Assembly: GCA_028023455.1 (NCBI GenBank)
Contig: JAQFVV010006231.1
Span: forward strand, 1,631,478 to 1,695,477
DNA: 64,000 nt
Reading direction: 5' to 3'
Origin: Epiperipatus broadwayi
Lineage: Eukaryota; Onychophora; Udeonychophora; Euonychophora; Peripatidae
The translations under genes were made by a program, and so were the position numbers. The notes beneath the pieces are model-generated. The model was not told the DNA's origin and searched no databases. It worked only from the letters and a program-made list of their open reading frames with translations. The stretch's first letter is position 1; each line of letters starts with the position of its first letter. Below, piece after piece: positions 1-11,949 of the stretch.

Positions 1-1643
1 AAATATTTTTAAATTATCTAATAATAAGAATTGAATATCTTAAAAAGTTTTGCAAAATGTTATGAAAACAATGAATAATAATAAGAAAATGTAATTGTCA
101 ATTGTCAAGGAAAGCTATAGAAGGGAATAAAATCTCAAAAGTGTGAAAAAATATCTAGGAAAGATAGAACTATTAATAAAAAGAGAGATAATATCATTAA
201 ATGTATGAAAAAGTTCTATAAAAATTGTATAGTAATAAAGAGCAATGTAATGACGTATCCTCTAAAATTATAACATTTTCTAAATTACCAAGTATTTTAA
301 ATGAGGAAATGAAACATGTAATTAAGCTAGGAAAAGGTAAAAGCTCCAAGAAATGATGAAATTATTATTGATATTTTAAAAGAAGCAGGTGAAGAAATAG
401 AAAAATTGTTAGCAAAGCTATATTCCAAATGTCTAAATAATAAAGATATACCAGATGATTAAAAGAATACCATAGTAATACCAATATTTAAAAAAGATGA
501 TAGAAATGATATTAGAAATTACAGACTTAATTTTCTGTTAGTTCTAATACAAAATCTTTACACTTTGTCTCTAGCAAAACTTTGGATTTTAACCAGCCAA
601 AAGAACAAGCTAGATTTAAAAATTGTTTTAACACAGTGAATCATATCGAAGTATTGAAAGAAGTTATAGGAAAGTCCAATGAATATGAATTGCCGTTATG
701 CTTTAGATTTGTAGATTATAAAAAGGCATTTGATTCTATAAGCACTTTTATAGTGATTCAAGCATTGGATCATTAAGACATAGATCTGGAATATTGTTAT
801 ATTCTGAATAATATTTATCAAAATGCAATGGTACTAATTGGATTACAGAAGATTAACATTGAGAAGAGTGTATAGCAGGATGATTCCATATTATTACAGT
901 TTATAGGAAGTATGTTGTGTATTAAAATAGAAAGCTAAGGGAATAAAGAAGTGAAAATTATTTATTTAAGTTATCTACATATTGCAGATGGTGCAGTTGT
1001 TTTTGCAAATAATTTTCATAACTTCAAGAAGTATTGCAAAAGTTATCAGATGAAAGTAAGAAAATAGGACTAAAGAGAAATGCTAAAAAGTTGATTAATG
1101 TTCAGTGGATTTTCTCAGATTAAGAAAAAAATTGATAATCATGAATTAGAAGAAATTAACAATTTCAAATACCTTGGTCGGATTATTAATACAGATGTAG
1201 ACATAATGATTGAAATTAATCATAGAATTAAATTTGGATGGAGTGTTTTTAATAAAAATAAATATTAAAAAGAAATTTACCTATATGTTTAAAAAGGAAA
1301 GTTTTTATTCATGTGTTTTGCTAGTTCTTAACCTATGGAAATGAGACTTGACCACTTAGTAGAAGAGCAATACAGAAACTTCAGATCACAGAAAGAATTA
1401 AAAGACTAAAATGGAACTGAACTAAATATATTATTAGAAGAAATGGTAATAGATGGGCAGTTGAAGTTTTAAATTGGATCCCAAGAGATTGTAAAAGACC
1501 TATAAAGAGATCACATGTAAGTTGGCTGGATAAATTAAGAAAGTTTGCTAGTACTATATGGAGAAGAGCGATTATGAATCAGAAACTGGATCAGTCTCAC
1601 ATCTGCAGTGGATTAATATTGATTGAAAATAATGATGATGATA
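1..1643 (+). pseudogene. Degenerate RTE-type LINE copy 1
   Basis: Relic of the reverse-transcriptase part of an RTE-clade non-LTR retrotransposon, continuing off the left edge. Reading across several frames, 325-435 gives the conserved start of the RT domain (GKGKSS, then an ILKEAGEEIEKLLAKLYSKC-like stretch). About 660-745 gives motif A (FVDYKKAFDSI). About 970-1015 holds the catalytic motif decayed to IADG in place of FADD. About 1470-1510 gives the RTE C-terminal NWIPRDCKRP block. The copy ends after a QWI-like segment with short GATGAT repeats at 1632-1643, the usual kind of RTE 3' end. Many frameshifts and stops make it inactive. It aligns piece by piece with the copies at 4249-5385 and 51185-53045. 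Clade assignment comes from these motifs. Confidence 0.8.
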
Positions 1644-4248
1644 TGAAATCACCTAATTTTGATTAAGTTAATTTTGATGTTAAAGCAACTGTAACTAAGT
1701 TATCAAATTAATCAATGAAATCGCATGTCATATTTATTTCTAAACAGCAAAATTAATTATCTTAAGACAATTTGTTTGTGACTTCAACAATGACAATATG
1801 TTAATAGTCAGTGTACTTTAGTGTAACGTATAAAGCTCTTTCAATATAAATATCAAAGTTGATTTTAAAGCTTGAAATAATCACAATGTAGTCTAACATA
1901 TTGATGCATTTGAATATTTAACAAAATAGTCCAAAAGTCGAAATCAATGAAGATTAGATGGGCTGATTTTAAAATTTTGTTAAAGTAAATTCATTTATAT
2001 TTAAATAGAAATGATCTTATGGCATACAATGTAGTGTGCCTATATATATATTTAAAGCTTGACAAAATTTACTATATATATTTATTCAAAATGTATAGAC
2101 TGGAATGACTGATTTAATGCTTTAAATAATAATTTTAATATTTTAAAGTAAGCTAAAGTATTTAAAATCAAAAATATAAAATTCATTTGGAGCAAATAAT
2201 TTTGATTTTTCTGATTTTGACAAATATAAAATATTTTTAGAAAACGTTTTTTATCTTTATAATGTACCTTGATCATAATTAATACTGTAATCTGTTTTTA
2301 GTTAAAGAAGCAATAAATTTTTTTAACTAATTGTTTTTTATTAGTGTAAATTGTAAAACAGAATGATTTAATTAAATTATTTGTTTTTGTTTTTTTTATT
2401 AATCAAATGAAAAAAAAGAACTCATTTAATTATCCTATTTTTAAATTCCACTATAGATTATAAATGGTGGGTTTAATTCCATATGATTCATCTCTACACT
2501 TCTTATCTGAATAGACTTTAGTGTGATTTTCCTTCATATTTGAACATTTTATTTTTACTGTTAAAACTTTTTCTATATCATATATTGATAATCTTTATAT
2601 TATTTATTATAAATGTAAGCTTTCAAATGATGGACATTCTGAAAGTTAATATTTAATCTTTATTAAATAGAAATGAAATACTAAATGCAGATGATAATTC
2701 TAACAATGATATTTAGTGTTATTGGATATATTTTATCTTTTTCTCTAAGTTAGAATGAAATATTAGATATTTGAATCCTATTTTTGAAATATAAAAGACA
2801 TTTAAAAAGGAAAGAAAATATATATTAAAAGTAAACCTTAAATTTATTTATTGTTATTAAATTTTAAAAAAAATTCTTTACCAGTTTTGGTAAGAGGTCA
2901 TTCTATTTACCCAGTAAAAATTGCATCCACTTTGCTGCAACAAACTTTTTATGACTAGTCAAATACATTTTTGGTTTAAAATAAATATTTTACAAAAATA
3001 TTGTGTAAATAACCTTCAATGTGTAAACAAATTACTGAAAATTACAATTTTTTTTTTTCAAGATGAAAATTAAATATTTCATCTGAGACAAAATACTCCA
3101 CCAATTAAGAAATTGTCTTTTTTTTTAATCAAAAGGGGGGAAGTTTAACATCTTCCATATGCAAGTTAAATATAAATTCCTAAAGGTCCATATGATGTTG
3201 ACATATTCAGATTTTTTTCAACTAATAGTTTTAAAATGGTAACTGTAGTAAAATAAAACTCCATTTGGTAATGTAAGGTTATAGATAGGCTTAAAGTAAT
3301 GAAGAAAAGATGTAATGATTGCACTGCCATTTTAACACCAAAACAGAAAACACATGCAGTGCCACTGAGGACTTTAAATAAACTGATTACTATTGTCAGA
3401 CTACAGAGAAATGCAGTTGTAATGCGTGTTGAAAGCCAACTCAAAAGAACTATCATAATTAGTTTCCATGTTGGTTGAGTTTGAATTTCCATAGAAGTAA
3501 TGATGCTTTATCTGTGAATTCATAACCCAATATGTGAAAGATTGACTGCTTTCCTAATTGTAATTCAGCAGTATGCCTATCCTGGATATAACAACAAGAC
3601 TCTCATACTATACATTATATTTGTGCTGTTTTTCAATATACACATAGAAAGACAGAAGATAGAATTAATGTTAGTTGCATGTATATTGTGAATATAGTTC
3701 TAAAAGAATAAAGAAAAAAAATCTATTCCACATAAGTTATTTTACTTGAATGTATTTTTTTTAAAAGAGGAAGAAAATTTCTTACAATAACTGTACATAA
3801 AATGAAAAATTAAATTAAATAAAAATAATTATCCAATGGAAATGGATTTGGAAAAAAACTTTCTCAAAGTTAGAGAACAAACATCGGAAAATATTTTATT
3901 CATAATTGATGTAATGTTAAAATAGAATAATATTTGTTAGTATATTAATGATAGAAATATATGTATGCATACAAATTAATACCATCTAAAATTTATATAC
4001 ATTTGTAAATTAAAATTTAAATAATGATGCATATATAGTTTGTTTGTCAAATATCTATTTGTAAATCAAAATCAGAATATATTTGTAGTATAGAGTACCC
4101 ATCTTACCTTGAATTTTATTTTATTGTTATTTCCAAGTAATAAATTTGTTGATCATTATTTTAGGTTATTCCAGTGAAATTATTTAATGTCCACAATTCC
4201 AATTATTAGAGTCCTTGTCACCAAGCATAATCATATTTTGCTGTATAT
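1644..4248. other. AT-rich spacer, no gene recognised
   Basis: AT-rich DNA with short TA runs (for example 2040-2052). A 108-codon open frame on minus (3166-3492) encodes a hydrophobic, membrane-like peptide. I do not recognise it and would not call it a gene, because AT-rich DNA readily gives such frames. Confidence 0.5.
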
Positions 4249-5385
4249 ATATCCAGGTATTGAGAGAAATTATAGAAAGGACAAATGAATATGAGTTGCC
4301 ATTATGCTTAGGATTTGTAGACTATGAAAAGGCATTTGATTCTATAAACATTTCTTCAGTGATTAAAGCATTGTATCATCAAGGTGTAGATCCAGGATAT
4401 TGTCATATTTTGAAGAATATTTATAAAAATGCAATAGCAACAATTAGATTACATAATGATAGTAGGAAAATCAACATTGAAAAGGGTGTAAGACAGGATG
4501 ACTCCATATCTCCAAAACTTTTTACAGCAGTGCTGCAAGAAGTATTTTGTGGATTAAAATGGGAAGCTAAAGGAGTGAAAGTAAATGGAGATTATTTAAG
4601 TCATTTAGATTTTGCAGATGATGTAGTTGTTTTTGTAAATAATGCTTTAGAGCTACAGGAAATGTTGCAGGAGTTATCAGATGAAAGTAGGAAAGTAGGA
4701 CTAAAGATAAATGTTAAAAAGACTAAAGTAATGTTTAATAGATTTTCTCAAAATATGAAAATAAAGATTGATTATGATGAGTTAGAAGAAGTTAAGAGTT
4801 ACAAATACCTTGGTCAGATTATTAATACAGATGGAAATATAATGGATGAAATTAATCATAGAATTAAACTTGGTTGGAGTGCTTTTGGTAGAAATAACTT
4901 GATACTAAAAGGAAATATGCCTATGTGTTTGAAAAGGAAAGTTTTTAATAAATGTGTTTTGCCAGTTCTTACTTATGGATCTGAGACTTGGACACCTAAT
5001 AGAAGTGCAATATAGAGACTTCAGACCACTCAAAGAAGTATGGAGAGATGCATGTTGGGAATAACAAGAAGGAATCGAAAATGCAATGTATGGGTAAGAG
5101 AACAAACAAGTGTTACTGACCTCATTGAAAAAATTAAAAGACTGAAGTGGAGTTGGGCTGGACATATTGTTAGAAGAGATGATAACAAATGGACAATTGA
5201 AATTTTAAACTGGATTCCAAGAGATTGTAAAAGACCCAGAAAGAGACCACATGTGAGATGGGTGGATGAAATAAAGTGTGCAGGGGTGATGTGGAGAAGA
5301 GAAGCTAAAGATAGGAAAAGATGGATTGAACTTGGAGAGACCTTCATCCTGCAGTGGATTGATAATGGTTGATGATGATGATGAC
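4249..5385 (+). pseudogene. RTE-type LINE copy 2, 5'-truncated
   Basis: The best-preserved RTE copy here. It starts abruptly inside the RT domain. It has motif A FVDYEKAFDSI (about 4309-4344), a QDDSISPKLF block (about 4495-4524; RTE elements normally read QGD at this place, so one glycine is replaced), the catalytic FADD (about 4609-4620), an IKINVKKTKVMF-like helix, and the RTE C-terminal signature WAGHIVRRDD ... PRDCKRPRKRP ... WVDEIK (about 5150-5275). The frame is continuous from about 4215 to the stop at 5370 except for one in-frame TAG at 5013-5015. After the stop comes a short (TGA)n tail to 5385, typical of RTE. The endonuclease half is missing. It is probably dead because of the truncation and stop, but younger than copies 1 and 3. 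Confidence 0.88.
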
Positions 5386-6013
5386 ATGTGGGTGTATTGT
5401 GTTTGGACATCAAGATAGTTTTTTATGGGATTGTTTGGTTGGCACAAAGTTAGAAATCATATTTAAATCCACTCCCTTTATGATGATTACTATTTTATGA
5501 TGACTAGTGATGCACATTGTACATGATGGCTCAGAATATTGATGATGATCAACATAGATAGAAATATCCCAGCATTTTTGGTGATGGAATTTTTTTTGTA
5601 GTTATGGATTGCTTTTATAATATGCTCTAAGTTTGGCATTGGCCAGATGATAATAAACCTGTTTTATAATGTATCCATCTCTTTTAAATCCAGGCACAAA
5701 AAAAATGTCTGTTGATTTGATTAATGCTGGCAATGCTATATTTACATTATAGTTCATAATTTATTTCCAGTACTGAGTTTTGCTCATGATCATTGATAAT
5801 AATGATGATTGGCATCGTTCCATGTATATCACTAATCTGTATCATTGCAATATATTTATTTCAGTTTAGTAGTAAGCATATTTGGATTAGATATATATTG
5901 TTTTTATTTTTAGTGTCAATATTTTTACTTCTTTATTTTTGTCTGTGAACATTTAGTCTTTAAATTGTAAAACAATTAGTATTTATATTTTAGTAATATT
6001 AAATACTGTTTTT
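5386..6013. other. AT-rich spacer with TGATGAT-rich stretches
   Basis: AT-rich, with several GATGAT/TGATGATC clusters (about 5480-5550 and 5790-5815) after the RTE tail. No coding signal was seen. Confidence 0.4.
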
Positions 6014-6124
6014 TTTCCTCATATGTCATAGCATCGGCCGGGAGACGAACCCGCAACAACCATCTGCAAACAACTGCTTGCTTGCAAAGCGGCTGCACTG
6101 ACATCTCGGCTAACAACGCTTGAC
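6014..6124 (-). repeat. tRNA-derived SINE, family A, copy 1
   Basis: On the minus strand this reads as a tRNA-like head with a B-box-like GGGTTCGTCTCCC and the constant end GATGCTATGAC, followed by a short A-rich tail (seen as T's at 6008-6018). The same head recurs at 14282, 42601 and 47365. Flanking AAATACTGTTTTT (6001-6013) and AAATACTCTGTTTTT (6126-6140) look like an imperfect target duplication. Internal duplications (GCAAGCAAGCAG) have degraded the anticodon arm. Confidence 0.75.
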
Positions 6125-6892
6125 AAAATACTCTGTTTTTTACTTTTAATAACTAAAAATACCAAAATGTCTATTCTAATTACTGACACCAATGTTAATT
6201 GTTTTGATTATTCTTTGGCAAAAATAAGATATTAAAATTCATTTTTTTCGTGCAATCTGATGTAGATAATCTTATTTCAAACTTCTTTTTATAGTCCAAA
6301 ATTGTAAACATTGGTTTACAGAATTGAATGATCATTTATATGTATATTCATGTCTCACGATTGCTTAGTAAACTATAAATCTGCAATCTGTTGTGAAGAT
6401 AATTTTCGTAAATAAAAGATATATATAATAATGTTGAAGTCAGTTTTATTTTTTTCTATTGTAGTTTTTAAAAATTATATAAAATAATTGAAGAAAAAAG
6501 CAACTTTCTGTGTTGCAACCAATTTAAATATTTTTACTATAAAAAGTTTCATAGAATTGTTTACCAGTTTATTTTTTAAAAAAGCAATGTGTCATATTGG
6601 ATAACTAAATTTTGTATAAAATTATAATAATAATAATAATAATATACTTCACAGTGTTCAATATACTGAAAGTTTCCATATTTTTTTTGCTGTCATTCTG
6701 CACACATCTGAAAAGTAAATAACATACTGCTTGACGACTAATTTTTTCAGTTCACAACAAGCTTAAGATTTTATTTATATAACCAACTCAATTAATTAAC
6801 CAATAGTGGTGTGACGTGATGCGCTATGGCTTCTCCTTTATCAAAGTCAGAAATTTCTCAAACACTATGAACAGAGAAAACTGTTAGCCATC
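6125..6892. other. AT-rich spacer
   Basis: AT-rich DNA with a small (TAA)n run at about 6625-6642. Nothing coding recognised. Confidence 0.4.
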
Positions 6893-7420
6893 TTACTTTC
6901 CCTTTTCATCCCCCACCCTAATTTTTTCCCATATTCTTCTCTGTCCTGCTCTATCCCATTTCCACAACATCATTTTTGTCCACTCTATGACCTTTTTATC
7001 TAGATCCCTCATATTTTTTTCCTGACCCAGCATAAAAACCAAGAATCCACTTTCTGCGTAATCACTTTGTTTATATTTATTCTCCCATAACTTCATTATG
7101 TGTACCCTTTCTGCTTGTAAGCATTTACATTCAATTAGCAGATGCCTAATATTTTCCATGTCTTCCTTACATAACTTGAAGACTAAATCAGCCACATTTC
7201 TCCATTTATATGTATATTCCCTTATTGTTAATGAGTCTGCTTGAGCCTTAAACAGTAAACTATTTTTCTTACTATTATTGTAAATTAACTCACACCCAAT
7301 ATTCTGTTTACTTATATATATATATATATTTAAAGTCTTTTTATTCTCCATACTAGTTCTCCATCTCTCCAACTCCCTATTTTTTATTATTTTAGGCAAA
7401 TAAGTATTTAGCTGGTTTTA
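6893..7420 (-). pseudogene. LINE C-terminal fragment with zinc-knuckle-like end
   Basis: An open frame of 168 codons on minus. Its middle reads LCKEDMENIRHLLIEC followed by an ER-containing helix and a tryptophan-rich, basic tail (EWTKMMLWKWDRAGQRR). The order C..EN..H....C followed by a helix is the usual C-terminal knuckle of many non-LTR retrotransposon polymerases, where an additional upstream Cys is expected. Here that place reads FKLC, so one ligand may be lost. I cannot place the clade. No RT catalytic motif is attached, so this is a 5'-truncated relic. A (TA)n run at 7313-7329 interrupts the N-terminal part. Confidence 0.4.
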
Positions 7421-7640
7421 TCTGAAATGTAAAGAATCCAAGTTAATCTGGATTGATCAGATAACTGAGGAACACTTTTTATAAATAATAATAACACCAA
7501 CAACAATAATTATTATATATAATACTAAATCATCCATGCATTTTACAATTATAATTATTATAATTGTATTATGATACCCCTTATTTTAATGACTCGGGTG
7601 TTAATTTTTTGATCTGGACTTGTCTTGTACTCCCACTTAT
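7421..7640. other. AT-rich spacer
   Basis: AT-rich with small ATA/ATT clusters; nothing coding seen. Confidence 0.4.
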
Positions 7641-8258
7641 ATATAGGGAATTTGAACTCAGAATTTCAAGCATCCTTCAACTATCCACACTATTCTACCA
7701 CTGATACACATGACCACACATATGTAGAAAAGATAAATAATCACCAATATACATATTTTGTGCTAAACCAGCACTCATCAGCTGGTCCAGATTATCATCT
7801 CCTATACATATATATAATCAGTGCTCATTTTATATTAACATAGCAAATCTTCACACTGTAATTGACAGGTTTCAATCTACTCCAACCTCCAACTCTTCAG
7901 CCATCCATACCATTAAAAATCTGATGATTGGAAAGCCCCAATCCTATGCTGATGCCAATATTATTGTCATGCCCATGTTGACCTCAAGTCAACATGGCTG
8001 AAGAGTTGGAGTTTGAGTAGATTGAAGCCTGTCCATTAAAGTGTGAAAATTTGCTATCTTGATAGAAACTGAACACTGATTATATAAGTATGTGGGAGAT
8101 GACAATCTGGACCAACTGATGAGTGCTGGTTTAGCACAAAGTATTCATATTGGTGATTATTTATCTTTTCTACATGTGTGTGATCATGTGTATCAGTGGT
8201 ATGAGATAGTGTGGATAGTTGAAGGGTGCTCGAAAGTCTGAGTTCAAATCCCTATATT
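7641..8258. mobile_element. Large foldback (inverted-repeat) element
   Basis: Two arms of about 265 bp, 7641-7905 and 7994-8258, are reverse complements with scattered mismatches, around an 88-bp loop. Matching landmarks: TTTGAACTCAGA on the left with TCTGAGTTCAAA on the right; GTGCTAAACCAGCACTCATC with GATGAGTGCTGGTTTAGCAC; CAACTCTTCAGCCAT with TGGCTGAAGAGTTG. The loop holds a small palindrome (CATGTTGACCTCAAGTCAACATG-like, about 7973-7995). The core CAGCACTCATCAG.TGGTCCAGA is shared with the 44.3-45.7 kb cluster, so this is an interspersed foldback or MITE family. No transposase was seen. Confidence 0.85.
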
Positions 8259-8547
8259 TACAACTAAACTCTAGGGATATGAAGAATGTCTGTATTTCAA
8301 ATATATATATAAAAAAATCTTGAGTTCAAAATTTTTAATTATTTTGGAGCCATGTATTCTCCTTTGAATCAAAAGCTATATTAATTAAGAATTAACCAAT
8401 TTTGTTAAGGAAATGTTTTCTAGCCTTGAATTAATTAATATCTTAAATTCACAAAGTTTTTCCTTGTATACATTTTACCAATAAAATTTAAGTAATAAAA
8501 GTTTAGCAGGCTAAACATGAAGCTGAGTCATTATAGATTTTGTTAGA
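8259..8547. other. AT-rich spacer
   Basis: Nothing recognised. Confidence 0.4.
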
Positions 8548-8555
8548 CTCTATAG

Positions 8556-8983
8556 TAGCGGTCGGCAACTGGTGTCCCGCGAACCACTGATGATCCGTAC
8601 CGTAATTTTAATGGTCGCAAAGAAATTCAGATATTATTTAAATTCGCTAAGCTCATTTAATAAAATTTTTAAATAAAAAATAAATTTTGTTTAAGCTGTG
8701 TTATTGTATATAAAATAGAACCAAGAACATTGATTTGTTACAAAATATTTTACGTTTTGCGATGACATCATTGGAGCCAAGGATTAGGAAAATAATTTTA
8801 AACCTAAAGCAGCAAATGTCGCACTAATTTTTAATACGTATATATTACTATTATTTATTATTATTTTCGTTTTAAAATTAAAATTATAAATAAATATATA
8901 TATCATACTCGATGCTCGTATTAATTCATACCTTTAAAAATTGTGTTAGTGGTCCGCAATATCTAAAAGGTTGCCAACCGCTG
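8556..8983. mobile_element. Non-autonomous hAT-like DNA transposon (MITE)
   Basis: A 428-bp element whose ends are imperfect terminal inverted repeats: left TAGCGGTCGGCAAC, right GGTTGCCAACCGCTG, which is CAGCGGTTGGCAACC in reverse complement. It is flanked by 8-bp direct repeats CTCTATAG (8548-8555) and CTCTAAAG (8984-8991), 7/8 identical. An 8-bp target duplication and a CAG.GGT.GGCAAC terminus are hallmarks of the hAT superfamily. The interior is AT-rich and non-coding, so it would need a transposase from elsewhere. Confidence 0.85.
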
Positions 8984-8991
8984 CTCTAAAG

Positions 8992-9611
8992 GATGAGAAT
9001 GTTTTTAGTATCACACTCTTCATTCATTATCTTGAATTTAGACTTGAGATTTTTCTTTAATTAAGCAGTAGATAGATTATAACTATATTTTTTTATTTTT
9101 TATTATTAATTAGATTTTATTAAATGTATGTGCTACAGATGAAATAATCAAAGTAATAAGAATTGTAAACGAAATTGGCTAAAGGTATATGCGAATGATA
9201 GCTTTAATCGATCTTGAAATTATCACGTATCTTGCATCAGAAAATTGTCTTCGCATGAGAAATCATTCATAATCTAATGATTTTAATTTAATTCTTAAAC
9301 AATTATGCAGTTAGGAAAAAAACATCCCCATACTGTATTAAACTGGAATAGAAATATATAACCGGGTGTCGGTTTAGAGATGGGCATTGTGGGCAGAGAA
9401 AAGGTTTAAAGATGCTTAAAGGATTAAATAATAATAATAAAAAATTAAAATTGTTATTGGAAATTAAACAAAATAGAGGATTCATTATCATTTGATGAAG
9501 AAAGATTGATAGAAAGAAGAAATGGATGTTAGGATAATGATATTGAAATAGACATAATTATGTTTTTTTAAATATAGTCTAGAAAAAAACAAAACTAACC
9601 TTTAAATTTGG
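8992..9611. other. AT-rich spacer
   Basis: No gene recognised. The 62-codon minus open frame at 9303-9491 has no visible family motif. Confidence 0.4.
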
Positions 9612-9739
9612 ATTAAAATTTTTGTTAATGATGTCTGTTATCATATAAAATGAAGTCCCTTTTAATTCAAAAGGAATTAAAATTTTTGTTAATGATGTCT
9701 GTTATCATATAAAATGAAGTCCCTTTTAATTCAAAAGGA
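9612..9739. repeat. 64-bp tandem duplication
   Basis: Two adjacent 64-bp units (9612-9675 and 9676-9739), identical by eye, beginning ATTAAAATTTTTGTTAATG and ending TTCAAAAGGA. The identity implies a recent local duplication. Confidence 0.95.
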
Positions 9740-11613
9740 AAGAAATTTCAAGTTATTCGTCTATTTTTTTAGAAAAGAAAAAAAATCTTTTTTCTTTTTT
9801 TAAAGTTAAAGAAAACCTACACAAAAATAATAATGCTTAGAAAGAAATGAAAAGACTCGAGGGAGTTAAGTAATTAGACTACTGTCCTGAAAATGATGTA
9901 TTTGTATTTTTAAAGAATGAGTTGTGGGTGATGAAAGATACAGCTGTTGATAATCTGTTCTCAAAATAATGTTTACATTATTGAAAGAGATATCTCAATT
10001 GAAAAGGAAAAATTAAAATGCTAAGTTTTATAGCAAACAGAAAAAAAATAAAAGCAAATATTACTTAAAGTAAAATAGTGCTTCTACGTATTCAATAGAA
10101 ATAGCAACCATTAAAACGTGTCTCTATAGATTCCAAAAAATATTAACATAAAAAATATAAGACTTAGAGGGTTGGAAAGATTTTTATGGGTGTATGGTCT
10201 TATCCAAATCACCTTCAGCCAACTTTCTAATTTTAATCTCTCGATAGATTATGTGTATACATAAACATATATATATGACGTACTCAGAAATTTTTAATCC
10301 TTACTTTACCGATCACATTTTGCACAAGGTCATGAATATGTCATGTGATGGCATTGTTTATATATTATATATATAAAAAAACATCACTAAGAATATTCTA
10401 TATATATAAAAATAAAAATCATTGTACATTCACACATCGGTGCTGACTTTTCAAGAGCACTGTCTATATCTCGCAAACTTTTTTTTGTTAATATTTGCCT
10501 TTTCATTTTTTTTTTTTCCAATGTAAAAAAAAAAAAAAAATACTAACAGAAGTGAAAGTAGTCAAAAAGCAAAATTTCCATAATTGAATTTGCAAAGTTC
10601 ATGGAGAGAAGATTTTAATTGGTTCATAATTTTAATGAGGTGATGCTAATGATGTGATATAAATGGATTTTTTTCAAAATGAAAGCATAAATGTACATGA
10701 ACCAAATATCCAGAAGCTCATTAGCCAAATTAAATATTCCTTTCCTCAGAAAACATTATATACCACAATAATTCGTCTATTTTTTGATCCTTATTACTAA
10801 GTAATATTTTCAAATCTGATTCATTTCTTTCCATTTTTCATTATAAAACAAAATTTTTTTAAAAAATCATTGTTTTTTTTTTCTTCCTTTACCTTTAAAT
10901 GTTTCTACTCTCAATTCAGTCTAGACTTACTCTTTTTCAATATACTGTAACAGGAATGATGACTATCAAACCCCATCACTAATTAGTTTCATGTAACGCC
11001 ACAAACATAGATGCATGAAAAAGGGAAGGGTAAATAAATATATATATATGTCTATAGACATAATATATGTAAGTGGCTTTTATATTTTATTCATAAATGT
11101 AATAAAATATACAATGTAAAAATTTGCTTTTATTTATATATATATTTTTTACTTTCAAATGCCTTTATTTGTGCATCAAGACGATTCAGGAGGCATAAGT
11201 TTTACAATGCAATCAACAAGAATCATTACAAAGAAATTTAGGGAGTGTCGGTAAGTGTCAAGCGCATCCGCACCCATACACTTGATTCAATGCATATGAT
11301 TTTGAACATTCAAGTATAAATGTATGGATAGGTGAGTGGGATATTAATAGTTCCAGAAGTGCAGTGACACAAAATTCACCTGCCCTTCCAGACTTGCACA
11401 CATAAACCCAACTTCTTATGCTGAAATTATTTTTCACAAAACTGTCCAATTATACATGTCCATTTCTCCATTAGTTATTTGGAGACAAAAATGTTGTTAT
11501 ATTAACAGCAATGTTACACTTTCAGAACACTTCTATTCGTGTCTCATTATTATTTGGGGCCATAGCTTGAAAGAAATAAGGCAACCGCTTCAGTTGCAGT
11601 GGGAATATTGTCC
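9740..11613. other. AT-rich spacer with microsatellites
   Basis: AT-rich, with TA runs (about 10350-10410 and 11038-11050) and A/T homopolymers near 10505-10540. No gene recognised. A diverged relative of the next tandem repeat (CCAATTATACATGTCCATTTC) lies at about 11445-11485. Confidence 0.4.
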
Positions 11614-11750
11614 TTGGATTGTCTAATTGTACAAGTCTATTTCACCATTTGAGCATTCCCAGTACTGTTATAAATGAGAAGGTGTTTGGATTGTCCAATT
11701 GTACAAGTCTATTTCACCATTAAAGCTCTCCCAGTTCTGTTATAAATGGC
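11614..11750. repeat. 72-bp period tandem repeat, two units
   Basis: Units from 11614 and 11686 share TTGGATTGT.TAATTGTAC-like starts, ACAAGTCTATTTCACCATT and CTGTTATAAATG with a few substitutions. A third, weaker unit may lie near 11445. Confidence 0.85.
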
Positions 11751-11949
11751 TTTATAGGTATATATGCTTATTTCTTGGTTTGCATGGCATACCACTTGTA
11801 GAGCAGTCACTTTCTCTTCTATCCCTAATCTTTTATTAATTTGTTCAGGCTTAACTACCTTTGTTTCCTAGGATTTATCATCGTGATATGTTAGTGCTCT
11901 TTGGGCCATTATAATTTCTAATTACTAATATATCGATTTATTTATTATG

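Noticed and set aside
3166-3492. 108-codon hydrophobic minus open frame resembling a membrane protein
   Set aside because: AT-rich DNA yields hydrophobic frames by chance. I see no family motif, splice context or composition shift.
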